Below, piece after piece: positions 26,656-35,529 of a stretch of 64,000 bases of DNA. The stretch is from assembly GCA_029238215.1 (NCBI GenBank), contig JAQWGN010000003.1, positions 1-64,000 on the forward strand, read 5' to 3'. Numbering within the stretch: position 1 is the first letter of the stretch; the number at the start of each line of letters is the position of its first letter. Source of the DNA: Flavobacteriaceae bacterium (GTDB taxonomy: Bacteria; Bacteroidota; Bacteroidia; Flavobacteriales; Flavobacteriaceae). The notes beneath the pieces were generated by a model, which saw only the letters and a list, made by a program, of their open reading frames with translations, searched no databases and had not been told where the DNA came from. The position numbers and the translations under genes are program-made.

Positions 26656-27386
26656 TCTTCGTTGGTTTTTTTTGAGTCGGCAACCAGTCGATTAATCTCA
26701 GCAAGCTCTTTTTTGGTTAAATGCCGCCATTTCCCCTTTCCAACGTCAAGCGTTACATTCATAATTCGCTCTCGTTTTAACGTTACAACACGATATCCCA
26801 AGTACTCACACATTCGTCTAATTTGCCGATTTAGTCCTTGGGTTAACACAATACGAAACGCAGTTTTGTGAGTCTGTGTTACTTTGCACGGGCGTGTTAT
26901 AGTATCCAAAATGGGAACTCCTTGGCTCATTTTGGCAATAAATTGTTCTGTGATGGGTTGATTCACCGTTACCAAATATTCCTTTTCGTGATGGTTTCGT
27001 GCACGTAAAATTTTATTTACAATATCCCCGTCGTTGGTTAAAAAAATCAATCCTTCTGAAGGTTTATCCAATCTTCCTATTGGGAAAATTCGAGTAGGGA
27101 AATTGATATAGTCGATGATGTTATCTTTCTCAACACGGGTGTCGGTAGTACATACAATTCCAACAGGCTTATTAAATGCGATGTAAACGGGTTTAACTCC
27201 TTTATTTTCTACCGATACCCCGTCTACCTTAATGATGTCTTGAGGCGTTACCTTCATGCCCATTTCAACGGTTTTATCGTTAACCGTTATACGCCCTTGA
27301 TCGATAAGTTTATCGGCAGCTCTACGCGAGCAAAAGCCCAACTCACTGAGGTATTTATTGATGCGTATGGCAGATTGATTTTGCAT
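26652..27386 (-). CDS. rluF: 23S rRNA pseudouridine synthase RluF-like
   Basis: This 244-residue enzyme has an N-terminal S4 RNA-binding domain (RINKYLSELGFCSRRAADKLID). The RsuA-type catalytic domain has Asp in FPIGRLDKPSEGLIFLTNDG, plus NHHEKEYLVTV and GLNRQIRRMCEYLGY. The ARNHHEKEY and short C-terminus resemble RluF, which modifies U2604 in 23S rRNA, rather than RluB/E. It starts on the last base of the upstream transporter gene. Confidence 0.85.
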   Translation of the reverse strand: MQNQSAIRINKYLSELGFCSRRAADKLIDQGRITVNDKTVEMGMKVTPQDIIKVDGVSVENKGVKPVYIAFNKPVGIVCTTDTRVEKDNIIDYINFPTRIFPIGRLDKPSEGLIFLTNDGDIVNKILRARNHHEKEYLVTVNQPITEQFIAKMSQGVPILDTITRPCKVTQTHKTAFRIVLTQGLNRQIRRMCEYLGYRVVTLKRERIMNVTLDVGKGKWRHLTKKELAEINRLVADSKKTNED

Positions 27387-28084
27387 TAATTTAAGTGTAT
27401 TTCTTCGCCTACAGCAAGTTTAAACCGCCGTCTAAATAAGCCCACAAATAGATATAAAAAAGGCGTATCAATGGCGGCAATCATAATCTTGAACACCACA
27501 CTTGAAGTGACCAAGCCCCAGAACAAGCTCCATGGAAGCACATTAAAAGAACATAACAGAAGGATTACGGTTGTGGAATCAATGATTTGCGAGGCAAAGG
27601 TGGAAAAATTATTTCTCAACCAAAGGTGTTTCCCTTGAGTTAGGTTTTTCCAATAGTGGTAGATTCGAATATCAATGAATTGCGCAAATAAATAAGCAAT
27701 CATAGAAGCCAATACCGCTAAGGGGGATAAAGCAAATACCTGATGAAAAGTTTCGTTATCGATTGGAGAGGAAGCAATAGCAGGGGCTACACCAGCAATC
27801 CAAAGAATGGCGATAGAAAAAAAAGACGCAAAAATCCCAGCAACCACCACTTGATTCGCACTCTTTCGCCCATAAATTTCAGAGATTAAATCTGTAATTA
27901 AGAAAGTGATTGGGTAGGGCAGGATACCAACAGAAAGTTCAAACAAGCGAATACCAAAAAACGAAATATCAAACGGATACCAAAAGAAAAACTTTTGGAA
28001 AATCAGGTTGGATACTACCAGTGATGTAATAAATAGCGCAGCTAAATACAGGTATAATTTTCGCGCTGGTGCAGATGCAACCAT
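27386..28084 (-). CDS. queuosine precursor transporter (YhhQ/VUT family)
   Basis: The 232-residue membrane protein has about six helices and the family motifs LPYPITFLITDLISEIYGRKSANQVVVAG and AQFIDIRIYHYWKNLTQGKHLWLRNNFSTFASQIIDS. YhhQ-type carriers import preQ0/preQ1 for tRNA queuosine. It starts at the base next to the sppA stop, so sppA-yhhQ-rluF form one minus-strand operon with no gaps. Confidence 0.85.
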   Translation of the reverse strand: MVASAPARKLYLYLAALFITSLVVSNLIFQKFFFWYPFDISFFGIRLFELSVGILPYPITFLITDLISEIYGRKSANQVVVAGIFASFFSIAILWIAGVAPAIASSPIDNETFHQVFALSPLAVLASMIAYLFAQFIDIRIYHYWKNLTQGKHLWLRNNFSTFASQIIDSTTVILLLCSFNVLPWSLFWGLVTSSVVFKIMIAAIDTPFLYLFVGLFRRRFKLAVGEEIHLN

Positions 28085-29833
28085 CTAGTAAATGTTTAGC
28101 GTGTAAGGCAGGCGTGCTTGAATTTGATTTGCAGGGTTTTTAAGCGATTTTGCACTTCCGATCCAAAGACTTAATTCGGGCGGTAATGCAGTTTTCACAC
28201 GTCCAAAAGGGCCGCTGAATAATTCTCCCAAAAGGCTTTCCAAATCATCTTCGTAGCGCGGATACGTTGTAATTTTATAATTCTCGATTTCGGCCAATAC
28301 AGCAGCTCGTTCTAGGGCAAGATCCAAACCGCCTAAATGATCTACGAGTCCAGCTTTTTTTGCGTCAACCCCCGACCAAACACGCCCTTGTGCTACTTCA
28401 TGCACTTCGTTTCTTGTCATCTTGCGACCTGCAGCTACACGACTTAAAAAAGTTTCATAAACTTGGTTAATACCAATCTTAAATTCTTGTCTTGTGGCGC
28501 TGCTCACAGGCTCAAATGGAGAGTACTGTAAGGACTGTTTGTTTGTCGTAACTTGTTCTGCATTGATACCCCATCGACTTGCCAGTTTGTTAAAGTTTGG
28601 AAGGAGTCCCCAAACGCCAATAGAGCCTGTAATCGTTGTGGGTTCTGCCACAATCTCATCTGCACCTGCAGCAATGTAATAGCCTCCGGAAGCCGCTACA
28701 TTGCCCATAGAAACCACTACTTTCTTGGTTTTTTTGAGGTGTTCAATTTCTTCCCAAATTAGCTCTGAGGCTAAGGCACTACCGCCTGGTGAATTAACAC
28801 GTAGCACCACTGCTTTGATGTTTTTCTTTTTCCCAATCCTTTTTAAAGATTCAATAATTTTTTCTTGTCCAATGATGTCTTTACCACCTTCCCCATAGAT
28901 GATTTCTCCTTGCGCATATACCACGGCAATTCGGTTGGGTCCTTTGCCTTTGTTTCTGCCAGCAATCCGCATATAGTCGGTGAAATCAGCAAACCCAGCT
29001 CCATCAATTCGTTGTTCTAGTTTTTCTTTAAAGGCTCTTCGTGTGGTTGTTCCGTCAATAAGAGTTGCTTGTTGTGCAGATGCTGCTGTAATGCCAGCAA
29101 GTGTATCTGCAAAGGCATTTAATGCATTCTCTTTTATACCACGACTTTTTGAAACCGCTGTTATTAGGCTTCCCCAAATACTTTCTAAGTATGACTTAAT
29201 TTGTGTACGGTTTTCGTTGCTCATGCTGTCATCCAAAAAGGGCTCTACGGCACTTTTATATTTTCCATTCCTAATGACTTCCATTGAAATACCGGATTTC
29301 TCCTGCGCGGATTTGTAATAAAGTACTTCGGCGCTTAATCCACGAAAGTTTATTGAACCTTCTGGATGTACAAAAATGGAATCAGCAACAGAAGCGAGAT
29401 AATAATCGGTTTGGGTAAAAAAATCCCCATAGGCGTATATAAATTTCCCACTTTCTTTGAATGCTTCTAAGGCTTCACGAACGGCAGTTAAATTGGCAAC
29501 ACCACCCATTGCAGCCATATTTTCAATACTAATTCCGGCGATGCGATCATCTGTTGACGCATGCGCAATAGCGGGTAAAATTGTATTTAAACCATAAGCT
29601 TCTTGGTCTAAGTCTAAAGCATCTGCAAAAGAAAAACTTTGGGGTTCACGATCTTGAATTGGGGTTTTCATATCAAAAACAAGAATGGTGTTTTCATCAA
29701 TTTTAACGGCATCGCCCTCTTCTTCAAGTACGGCTATGGACCCCGCAATAAACACGAACATAAATACAAAAAGCAATCCTAAAGCAATAAAAGTCCCTAG
29801 GGCTGAACTGATAAGATTTTTAAAAAAATTCAT
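28085..29833 (-). CDS. sppA: signal peptide peptidase SppA, 67K type
   Basis: This 582-residue tandem-domain serine protease has one N-terminal membrane anchor (residues 10-35). The catalytic Lys193 is in the N-domain (GKYKSAVEPF) and Ser382 in the C-domain (VSMGNVAASGGYYIAAGAD). NSPGGSALASELIW marks the second ClpP-like core. SppA degrades leftover signal peptides in the membrane. Both halves of the split active site are intact. Confidence 0.93.
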   Translation of the reverse strand: MNFFKNLISSALGTFIALGLLFVFMFVFIAGSIAVLEEEGDAVKIDENTILVFDMKTPIQDREPQSFSFADALDLDQEAYGLNTILPAIAHASTDDRIAGISIENMAAMGGVANLTAVREALEAFKESGKFIYAYGDFFTQTDYYLASVADSIFVHPEGSINFRGLSAEVLYYKSAQEKSGISMEVIRNGKYKSAVEPFLDDSMSNENRTQIKSYLESIWGSLITAVSKSRGIKENALNAFADTLAGITAASAQQATLIDGTTTRRAFKEKLEQRIDGAGFADFTDYMRIAGRNKGKGPNRIAVVYAQGEIIYGEGGKDIIGQEKIIESLKRIGKKKNIKAVVLRVNSPGGSALASELIWEEIEHLKKTKKVVVSMGNVAASGGYYIAAGADEIVAEPTTITGSIGVWGLLPNFNKLASRWGINAEQVTTNKQSLQYSPFEPVSSATRQEFKIGINQVYETFLSRVAAGRKMTRNEVHEVAQGRVWSGVDAKKAGLVDHLGGLDLALERAAVLAEIENYKITTYPRYEDDLESLLGELFSGPFGRVKTALPPELSLWIGSAKSLKNPANQIQARLPYTLNIY

Positions 29834-29852
29834 AATTGGAGAATGTGAAAAT

Positions 29853-29860
29853 CAAATATA
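29853..29860 (-). promoter_or_regulatory. -7 box of sppA operon
   Basis: TATATTTG on the minus strand matches TAnnTTTG exactly and stands 19 bases before the sppA ATG. Confidence 0.5.
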
Positions 29861-29894
29861 CAGGTTTCCCAATTCTTTTCCTCATTTTTGTTCC

Positions 29895-31031
29895 ATGGCA
29901 ACAGTGTACATTTCTACGGGAAGTAACATGGGAGGGCGTTTTGATTTTTTACAGTCTGGCTTGCATGATGTATCAGAACGCATAGGCGAAATAGTCTTAA
30001 TTTCTTCGGTTGTGGAAACACCAGCTCTTGGATTTGATGGTAGCCCATTTCTTAATGCTTGCTTTGGCGTTGAAACATCCCTATTACCCGTGCAAGTCAT
30101 GGAACAGCTGTTGCATATTGAAAAAAAGCACGGTAGAGAACGAGATACTTCAAAAGGCTACGTCAATCGGACGCTCGATTTGGACTTGCTTTTTTATGAC
30201 GATAGCATACTTAACACCCCTTTTTTAACCCTTCCTCATCCATCGCTTGAAAAACGCCGATTTGTATTGCAGCCTCTTGCTGAAATTATACCCAATAAAA
30301 AACACCCTGCTTTGTTTCAAACCATTGCGAATCTGCTGCAAAACTGCCCCGATAACACCTCCATTCAAGTAGTTGAACAAAAGTTGATTCACCCGAGGTA
30401 TCGAAAGATAAAAGAACATGCTTTTGTATGCGTTGAGGGGATTATTGGATCGGGCAAAACAACCTTAGCAAAAACCTTGGCAGCCGCCTTAGGCTATAAA
30501 ACCTTGGAAGAGCGCTATGCAGAAAATCCATTTTTACCCAAATTTTATCGTAAACCCAAGCGCTTTGCATTTCCATTAGAATTATCCTTTCTGGCCGATA
30601 GGTTTAAGCAGCTTAATGAAGAAGCAGAACAGCTTGACTTGTTTCAGTCGGGGGTAATGGCAGATTATCATATGAGTAAGTCGTTGGTATTTGCCAAAAA
30701 CACCCTAAGCGAAGATGAGTATCCCTTGTTTACACAGCTTTATGAACTAATGTCACGCAGCGCAAACCAACCCAGTTTGTGTGTTTTTTTACGGCAAACT
30801 CCTCAACGCGCAAAAATTAATATTAAAAATAGAGGACGTAGTTATGAGCAAAATATCGCAATTAACTATTTAGAACAGTTGGCAAAAGGCTACGATCAGC
30901 ACCTCCCTTTTCTAAAAGCCCAAATGGCTGTTGCTGTCGTAGATGTTTCAGATTTAGATTTTGTACTTCAACAGCAAGACTTAAACACCCTAGTCGATCG
31001 AATTAATGCGCAGCTGGGCGCAATTGCGTAA
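29895..31031 (+). CDS. folK: bifunctional HPPK (FolK) and deoxynucleoside kinase
   Basis: The ATG at 29895 gives 378 residues. Residues 1-160 are 6-hydroxymethyl-7,8-dihydropterin pyrophosphokinase: VYISTGSNMGGRFDFLQ, SSVVETPALGFDGSPFLNACFGVET and the signature NRTLDLDLLFYDD, for folate synthesis. Residues about 175-378 are a deoxynucleoside kinase, with P-loop GIIGSGKTTLAKTL, then ERYAENPFLPKFY, YHMSKSLVFAKNTL and LRQTPQRAKINIKNRGRSYEQ. The join is in one frame without a stop. Such fusions are, as I recall, usual in Flavobacteriaceae. The 3' end overlaps the convergent methyltransferase by 29 bases. Confidence 0.92.
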   Translation: MATVYISTGSNMGGRFDFLQSGLHDVSERIGEIVLISSVVETPALGFDGSPFLNACFGVETSLLPVQVMEQLLHIEKKHGRERDTSKGYVNRTLDLDLLFYDDSILNTPFLTLPHPSLEKRRFVLQPLAEIIPNKKHPALFQTIANLLQNCPDNTSIQVVEQKLIHPRYRKIKEHAFVCVEGIIGSGKTTLAKTLAAALGYKTLEERYAENPFLPKFYRKPKRFAFPLELSFLADRFKQLNEEAEQLDLFQSGVMADYHMSKSLVFAKNTLSEDEYPLFTQLYELMSRSANQPSLCVFLRQTPQRAKINIKNRGRSYEQNIAINYLEQLAKGYDQHLPFLKAQMAVAVVDVSDLDFVLQQQDLNTLVDRINAQLGAIA

Positions 31032-31542
31032 AGAAATGCCATAATACTACTCCTGCCGTTGTGGCTACATTTAGGGAGTGTTTTGTGCCAAGCTGGGGAA
31101 TTTCTATTGCAGAGTCACAAGCATCTAGAGCTTCTTGAGCAACCCCTTGCACTTCATTTCCTAATACCAATACGGCAGTTTGCTTGGGATCTATAGCAAC
31201 CTTATCCAGAAACTCAGCGCCTTCAACTTGTTCTATAGCATATCGATGAACATCATGTTGATTAAACTCATTTAGGGCTTTTGTAGTGGAGGTAACATAA
31301 CGCCAAGAAACACTTTCTGTGGCTCCTAGTGCTGTTTTTTGAATGTCTTTGTGAGGAGGAGTTGGTGTTATACCACACAGTATAATTTCAGTAATTCGAA
31401 ACGCATCTGCGGTGCGGAATATTGCACCAACATTATTTCTGCTTCTAATGTTATCGAGTACCAAAACAATCTTCGTTTTGGGTGCAGCTTTAAACTGGTC
31501 TACATCCAATCGATTGAGTTCCTCCATGGTCCATTTACGCAT
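31003..31542 (-). CDS. TrmH-family (SPOUT) RNA 2'-O-methyltransferase
   Basis: The 179-residue protein has the three SpoU motifs: VLDNIRSRNNVGAIFRTADAF, AVLVLGNEVQGVAQEAL and IEIPQLGTKHSLNVATTAGVVLWHF. These enzymes methylate ribose in tRNA or rRNA; the target here is not deducible. A TACCTTTG box stands four bases before its ATG, so it is another candidate leaderless gene. Confidence 0.88.
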   Translation of the reverse strand: MRKWTMEELNRLDVDQFKAAPKTKIVLVLDNIRSRNNVGAIFRTADAFRITEIILCGITPTPPHKDIQKTALGATESVSWRYVTSTTKALNEFNQHDVHRYAIEQVEGAEFLDKVAIDPKQTAVLVLGNEVQGVAQEALDACDSAIEIPQLGTKHSLNVATTAGVVLWHFFTQLRPAAH

Positions 31543-31546
31543 AGGG

Positions 31547-31554
31547 CAAAGGTA
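31547..31554 (-). promoter_or_regulatory. -7 box placed 4 bases before the SPOUT methyltransferase
   Basis: On the minus strand TACCTTTG is followed by CCCT and ATG. Exact match to TAnnTTTG with the recurrent four-base spacing. Confidence 0.6.
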
Positions 31555-31605
31555 CGGATTGTGTTTGGCTAAAAATGGTAATTTAGCAGGAACTAAAATT
31601 ACGCT

Positions 31606-34185
31606 TTGTCCGCTAAAAAATCAGCCAAAGAAACGCCGTTAATGAAACAGTACAACCAAATCAAGGTCAAGTACCCTGATGCGATACTGTTGTTTCGGGT
31701 AGGAGATTTTTATGAGACTTTTGGACAAGACGCGGTAAGAGCCTCACGGATTTTGGGAATTCTGCTCACCAAGCGTGGTGCAGGCAGTACGAGTGAAACA
31801 GAACTTGCAGGCTTTCCACATCATTCCTTACACACCTATTTGCCTAAACTGGTACGTGCAGGACAACGGGTTGCCATATGCGATCAGTTGGAAGACCCCA
31901 AACTGACTAAGAAAATTGTAAAACGTGGTGTCACCGAATTGGTTACACCTGGCGTGACGCTATCGGATGGTGTATTAGAAGACAAGTGCAATAATTTTTT
32001 GGGTGCTTTATTTCTCAAAAATCAATCGCTTGGTTTTGCTTACATGGATATTTCTACCGGGGAATTTCAATGGGCACAAGGGAGCACGGCAGAAATACGC
32101 GTACTCCTTCAGCAGTTGGAAGTAAAAGAGCTGCTTGTTTCTAAGCCGCAACGCAAAGCCATAACGGCACTGTTGGGTGAAGGATTGCCGTTTTTTGTTC
32201 TCGAAGATTGGGTCTTTCAAACAGAATATGCGGCTGATAAACTTATGCAGCATTTTGGTGTCAAAACATTAAAGGGTTTTGGGTTTGACGGAGCTGACTT
32301 AGGGATGATTGCATCGGGTGTGGTACTTTATTATTTATCAGAAACTGAACATGCCAAATTAGGGCACTTGGTGCACCTCAAGCATCACAATCCCCAGCAG
32401 CAGGTTTGGATGGATCGATTTACCATACGCAACTTAGAGCTTATTGCACCCAATGCTCCAGAAGCCATCACGCTTTTGGAAGTTGTCGACCACACCGCAA
32501 CTGCCATGGGCGGGCGTTTGCTTCGTCGCTGGATTACGGCACCTCAAACCAATGAAGCACGTATTAATGAACGTCTTAATGCGGTCAATCACTTTGTGGA
32601 TCATACCGCAAACCACGAGCAAGCCTACACTTGCTTAAAGCAAATGAACGACATCGAGCGTTTGGTTGCTAAAATTGCTACTGGGCGTATAAACCCTAGA
32701 GAAGTTAATGCCTTAAAGCTAGCTCTAACGCAAACCACGGCACTTATAGACCTTTTGGCAACTGCCACTCCGTTAGCGCCTTTAGTCGCTCAAATCCTAG
32801 ACACCAAGGAATTGCAGGCGCATATTGAAACATGGCTACACGAAGACGCTCCAGCCCAGTTGGGCAAGGGGATTAGTATTGCATCGGGCGTTTCTGACGA
32901 ACTGGACGAATTGCGAGAACTGGCACAAGGTGGTAGGGATACATTAGACGCCATGCTAGCACGAGAATCTGAACGCACTGGGATTCCGTCGTTAAAAATC
33001 GCCTTTAACAATGTATTTGGATATTATATAGAGGTGCGTAACCTTCATAAAGACAAGGTTCCTGAAGAATGGGTGCGCAAGCAAACACTTGTCAATGCAG
33101 AACGTTATATTACTGAAGAATTAAAAACCTACGAGACCAAAATTTTAGGTGCCGAGGAACGTATTTCGGCTTTGGAACTGCAATTGTTCCAAGCCCTAGT
33201 GCAGTTTTTGGTTCCTCACATTCAACCCTTACAACAGACAGCACATGCCGTAGCCCAAATAGACGTGCTTAGTGGTTTTGCAAGTTTGGCGGTTAAGTAC
33301 CAATACTGCCGTCCAGAATTTGTCTCAAATGGATCACTTGAAATTATTGAGGGCAGGCATCCTGTCATAGAGCAGCAACTCCCTCACGAAAGTCCATACA
33401 TTCCAAACGACGTGTATTTGGACAATGACGAGCAACAGATTATAATGATTACCGGACCCAATATGTCGGGGAAATCGGCAATACTGCGCCAAACCGCCTT
33501 GATTGTTTTACTGGCTCAAATGGGTAGTTACGTTCCAGCCAAAGAAGTGCGTTTGGGCGTGGTAGACAAGTTATTTACCAGAGTAGGGGCAAGTGATAAT
33601 ATTTCCAAAGGGGAATCTACTTTTATGGTAGAAATGCATGAAACCGCTGCGATTATGAATAATATCTCGTCGCGGAGTTTGATTTTGTTGGATGAAATTG
33701 GACGGGGCACGAGTACCTATGACGGCATTTCAATTGCATGGGCATTGGCAGAATTTGTACACGAACATCCAACCAAACCGAAAACACTTTTCGCTACGCA
33801 TTATCATGAATTAAATGCCATGTCTGCGCAATTTGAGCGCATTAAAAATTATAATGTTTCTGTGAAAGAAACCACAGACGATGTATTGTTTTTACGGAAA
33901 CTTGTACCGGGGGGTAGCGCGCATAGTTTTGGGATTCACGTTGCTAAAATGGCGGGGATGCCTAAATGGATTGTGGAACGCTCTAAGCAGATGTTACATC
34001 AACTAGAAGCATCACGACACGCAGCCGAAACAGGTGAAGAACCTTTGCAACTGAGTATGTTCCAATTGGACGATCCACTATTGGAAGACGTGCGTAAACA
34101 AATTTTGGCATTGAATATTGATGAATTAACGCCTGTGGAGGCTTTGATGCAGCTCAATGCATTAAAAAGAAAACTAGGCGAATAG
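31606..34185 (+). CDS. mutS: DNA mismatch repair protein MutS
   Basis: This 859-residue protein has the mismatch-binding motif in LLFRVGDFYETFGQDA, the clamp and lever regions, and the ATPase with Walker A ITGPNMSGKSAILRQ (about residue 616) and DEIGRGTSTYDG. The start is TTG 31606, chosen because the preceding residues KETPLMKQYNQIK resemble homologous N-termini. ATG 31642 would remove them. MutS recognises mismatches and recruits MutL. It is divergent from the methyltransferase gene and ends just before a tRNA cluster. Confidence 0.95.
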   Translation: MSAKKSAKETPLMKQYNQIKVKYPDAILLFRVGDFYETFGQDAVRASRILGILLTKRGAGSTSETELAGFPHHSLHTYLPKLVRAGQRVAICDQLEDPKLTKKIVKRGVTELVTPGVTLSDGVLEDKCNNFLGALFLKNQSLGFAYMDISTGEFQWAQGSTAEIRVLLQQLEVKELLVSKPQRKAITALLGEGLPFFVLEDWVFQTEYAADKLMQHFGVKTLKGFGFDGADLGMIASGVVLYYLSETEHAKLGHLVHLKHHNPQQQVWMDRFTIRNLELIAPNAPEAITLLEVVDHTATAMGGRLLRRWITAPQTNEARINERLNAVNHFVDHTANHEQAYTCLKQMNDIERLVAKIATGRINPREVNALKLALTQTTALIDLLATATPLAPLVAQILDTKELQAHIETWLHEDAPAQLGKGISIASGVSDELDELRELAQGGRDTLDAMLARESERTGIPSLKIAFNNVFGYYIEVRNLHKDKVPEEWVRKQTLVNAERYITEELKTYETKILGAEERISALELQLFQALVQFLVPHIQPLQQTAHAVAQIDVLSGFASLAVKYQYCRPEFVSNGSLEIIEGRHPVIEQQLPHESPYIPNDVYLDNDEQQIIMITGPNMSGKSAILRQTALIVLLAQMGSYVPAKEVRLGVVDKLFTRVGASDNISKGESTFMVEMHETAAIMNNISSRSLILLDEIGRGTSTYDGISIAWALAEFVHEHPTKPKTLFATHYHELNAMSAQFERIKNYNVSVKETTDDVLFLRKLVPGGSAHSFGIHVAKMAGMPKWIVERSKQMLHQLEASRHAAETGEEPLQLSMFQLDDPLLEDVRKQILALNIDELTPVEALMQLNALKRKLGE

Positions 34186-34187
34186 TG

Positions 34188-34219
34188 TTGTATTAGAAAC
34201 CGATATTTTCTTACATTTG
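34188..34219 (+). promoter_or_regulatory. promoter of tRNA-Gly
   Basis: TTG at 34188-34190 and TACATTTG at 34212-34219 are 21 bases apart, fitting the Bacteroidota -33/-7 pattern. The tRNA begins 10 bases later. Confidence 0.65.
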
Positions 34220-34229
34220 CATCCCAATT

Positions 34230-34301
34230 GCGAAAGTAGCTCAGGGGTAGAGCATCACCTTGCCAAGGTGAGGGTCGCGGGTTCAAATCCCGTCTTTCGC
34301 T
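34230..34301 (+). tRNA. tRNA-Gly(GCC)
   Basis: A complete 72-base cloverleaf. The acceptor pair is GCGAAAG/CTTTCGC, the D arm GCTC...GAGC, and the anticodon stem TCACC/GGTGA has loop TTGCCAA (anticodon GCC). The T arm GCGGG-TTCAAAT-CCCGT is followed by discriminator T. CCA is not encoded. Confidence 0.97.
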
Positions 34302-34348
34302 CAAAAGAGATTTAAAGTTGTTTTCATAATATCTTTAAGCCTTCTTTA

Positions 34349-34408
34349 TTGAGCGGTTAAGTCGCGCCTGCCTGACGGTAGGCAGGGGTTCAATCCCGTC
34401 TTTCGCTC
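34349..34408 (+). repeat. decayed tRNA-like copy interrupted by a CCTGCCT palindrome
   Basis: Bases 34386-34408 repeat the T arm and acceptor tail of the tRNA-Gly just upstream (GGGTTCAA-TCCCGTCTTTCGCTC), with one base missing from the T loop. Directly before it is a perfect seven-base hairpin, CCTGCCT (34367-34373) and AGGCAGG (34380-34386) with a six-base loop, in the place of an anticodon arm. A D-arm-like GAGCGGTTAAGTC lies at 34351-34363. No matching 5' acceptor strand exists, so it is not a working tRNA. Confidence 0.75.
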
Positions 34409-34422
34409 TTTATTATCTCCAC

Positions 34423-34508
34423 GCTCGAGTGGTGGAATTGGTAGACACGTTGGACTTAAAATCCAATGAGCAGTAATGTTCGTGCGGGTTCAAGTCCCGC
34501 CTCGAGTA
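34423..34508 (+). tRNA. tRNA-Leu(UAA)
   Basis: An 86-base class II tRNA with acceptor GCTCGAG/CTCGAGT (G-U at the first pair) and anticodon stem-loop TTGGA-CTTAAAA-TCCAA (anticodon TAA). It has a long variable arm and T arm GCGGG-TTCAAGT-CCCGC. CCA is not encoded. A strong terminator follows. Confidence 0.96.
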
Positions 34509-34513
34509 CTACA

Positions 34514-34548
34514 AGGGATAAATATTTTTTTATATTTATCCCTTTTTT
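34514..34548 (+). terminator. terminator of the tRNA cluster
   Basis: GGGATAAATAT and ATATTTATCCC form an 11-base perfect stem around a T6 loop, followed by T7. Both sides are T/A rich, so it may act on both strands; the plus-strand T run is the longer. Confidence 0.85.
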
Positions 34549-34740
34549 TATTTTTTCGATTTACGCTGTTAAATTGGGCTATTTTGTCTAAAATGGGGTT
34601 AATATCAGCGGTTCGATTTTTTTTATTTTCAAATTGAATTTTTTAACGACAAATCGAACAAATTTTGTTTTATCTTAAGGTAAAACAGAAAGTTAAATTT
34701 CGGAATAGCAAAGAAAACAAACAGCCATGTATTTGTGATT

Positions 34741-35529
34741 CTAGTTTAGATCAACCCATTCGGCGTTTGTGGAAGCATCTTCATAATGATCAAACGTAAT
34801 TGATCCAATCCTAAAATTATCACTGCTTAGTGCCCTCAACGTAAACTTACTTATAAGTTTACCTGAGCTATCTCCTTCACCATCAATAAAATCAATTGTT
34901 ACAGGTGTTCTTGATGAATCATACATTGGATAATCACCAATTAAATTACCACCAAGATCATATACAGTTATTTGCCTCTCACCAACTGCACCATTATATG
35001 GTGCAGACTGCCCCTGTGATGGTATAGAAACACGTATATTGAATACTCCATAATCATCAAAAAAATCTTCATCAATAAATTCAAAAGTAATTGACTCATC
35101 GTCACTATCGGTAGAAGCATCTCCACCATAATCAACAGAGTCTCCAGAAGATCCTCCAGTGATTCCTAGACCATTAAAATTTAATACATTAATGTCTCTA
35201 GGAGAACCTGTGATTTTAAGTTTCTTCATAAGCCCAAAGTCAAAATTCAACTCTGAAGAGGTGCTTGTACCAATATCATCAAATCTTATGGTTTCAGTTT
35301 CCGCATTAGGGTAAGAATAAATTTGAAGTTTTCTTGTGGTAGAGTTATATACAATATCTCCTATTTCAGGACTTAAAACATCAATTTCTATTTGAGAAAG
35401 GATTGGAAGATTAATGTTTGTAGCAGTTAAAGAACCAGAAATGTTGGTATTTCCATTAATTAATACTTGTGATATTCCAAATGGAATTACAAAAAGCACA
35501 AGCGTTAATGTTAGTATAATTCGTTTCAT
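34741..35529 (-). CDS. secreted protein of unknown function
   Basis: I do not recognise this 262-residue product. It has a signal peptide (MKRIILTLTLVLFVIPFGIS) and then VLINGNTNISGSLTATNINLP. The phrase PEIGDIVYNSTTRKLQIYS recurs in Bacteroidota surface proteins that resemble phage-tail head decorations. The rest is beta-rich and strongly acidic, with runs such as GGDASTDSDDESITFEFIDEDFFDDYG that could bind calcium. It has no T9SS sorting tail. Its ATG overlaps the stop of the upstream T9SS-tailed gene (ATGA), so both are made together. Confidence 0.7.
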   Translation of the reverse strand: MKRIILTLTLVLFVIPFGISQVLINGNTNISGSLTATNINLPILSQIEIDVLSPEIGDIVYNSTTRKLQIYSYPNAETETIRFDDIGTSTSSELNFDFGLMKKLKITGSPRDINVLNFNGLGITGGSSGDSVDYGGDASTDSDDESITFEFIDEDFFDDYGVFNIRVSIPSQGQSAPYNGAVGERQITVYDLGGNLIGDYPMYDSSRTPVTIDFIDGEGDSSGKLISKFTLRALSSDNFRIGSITFDHYEDASTNAEWVDLN

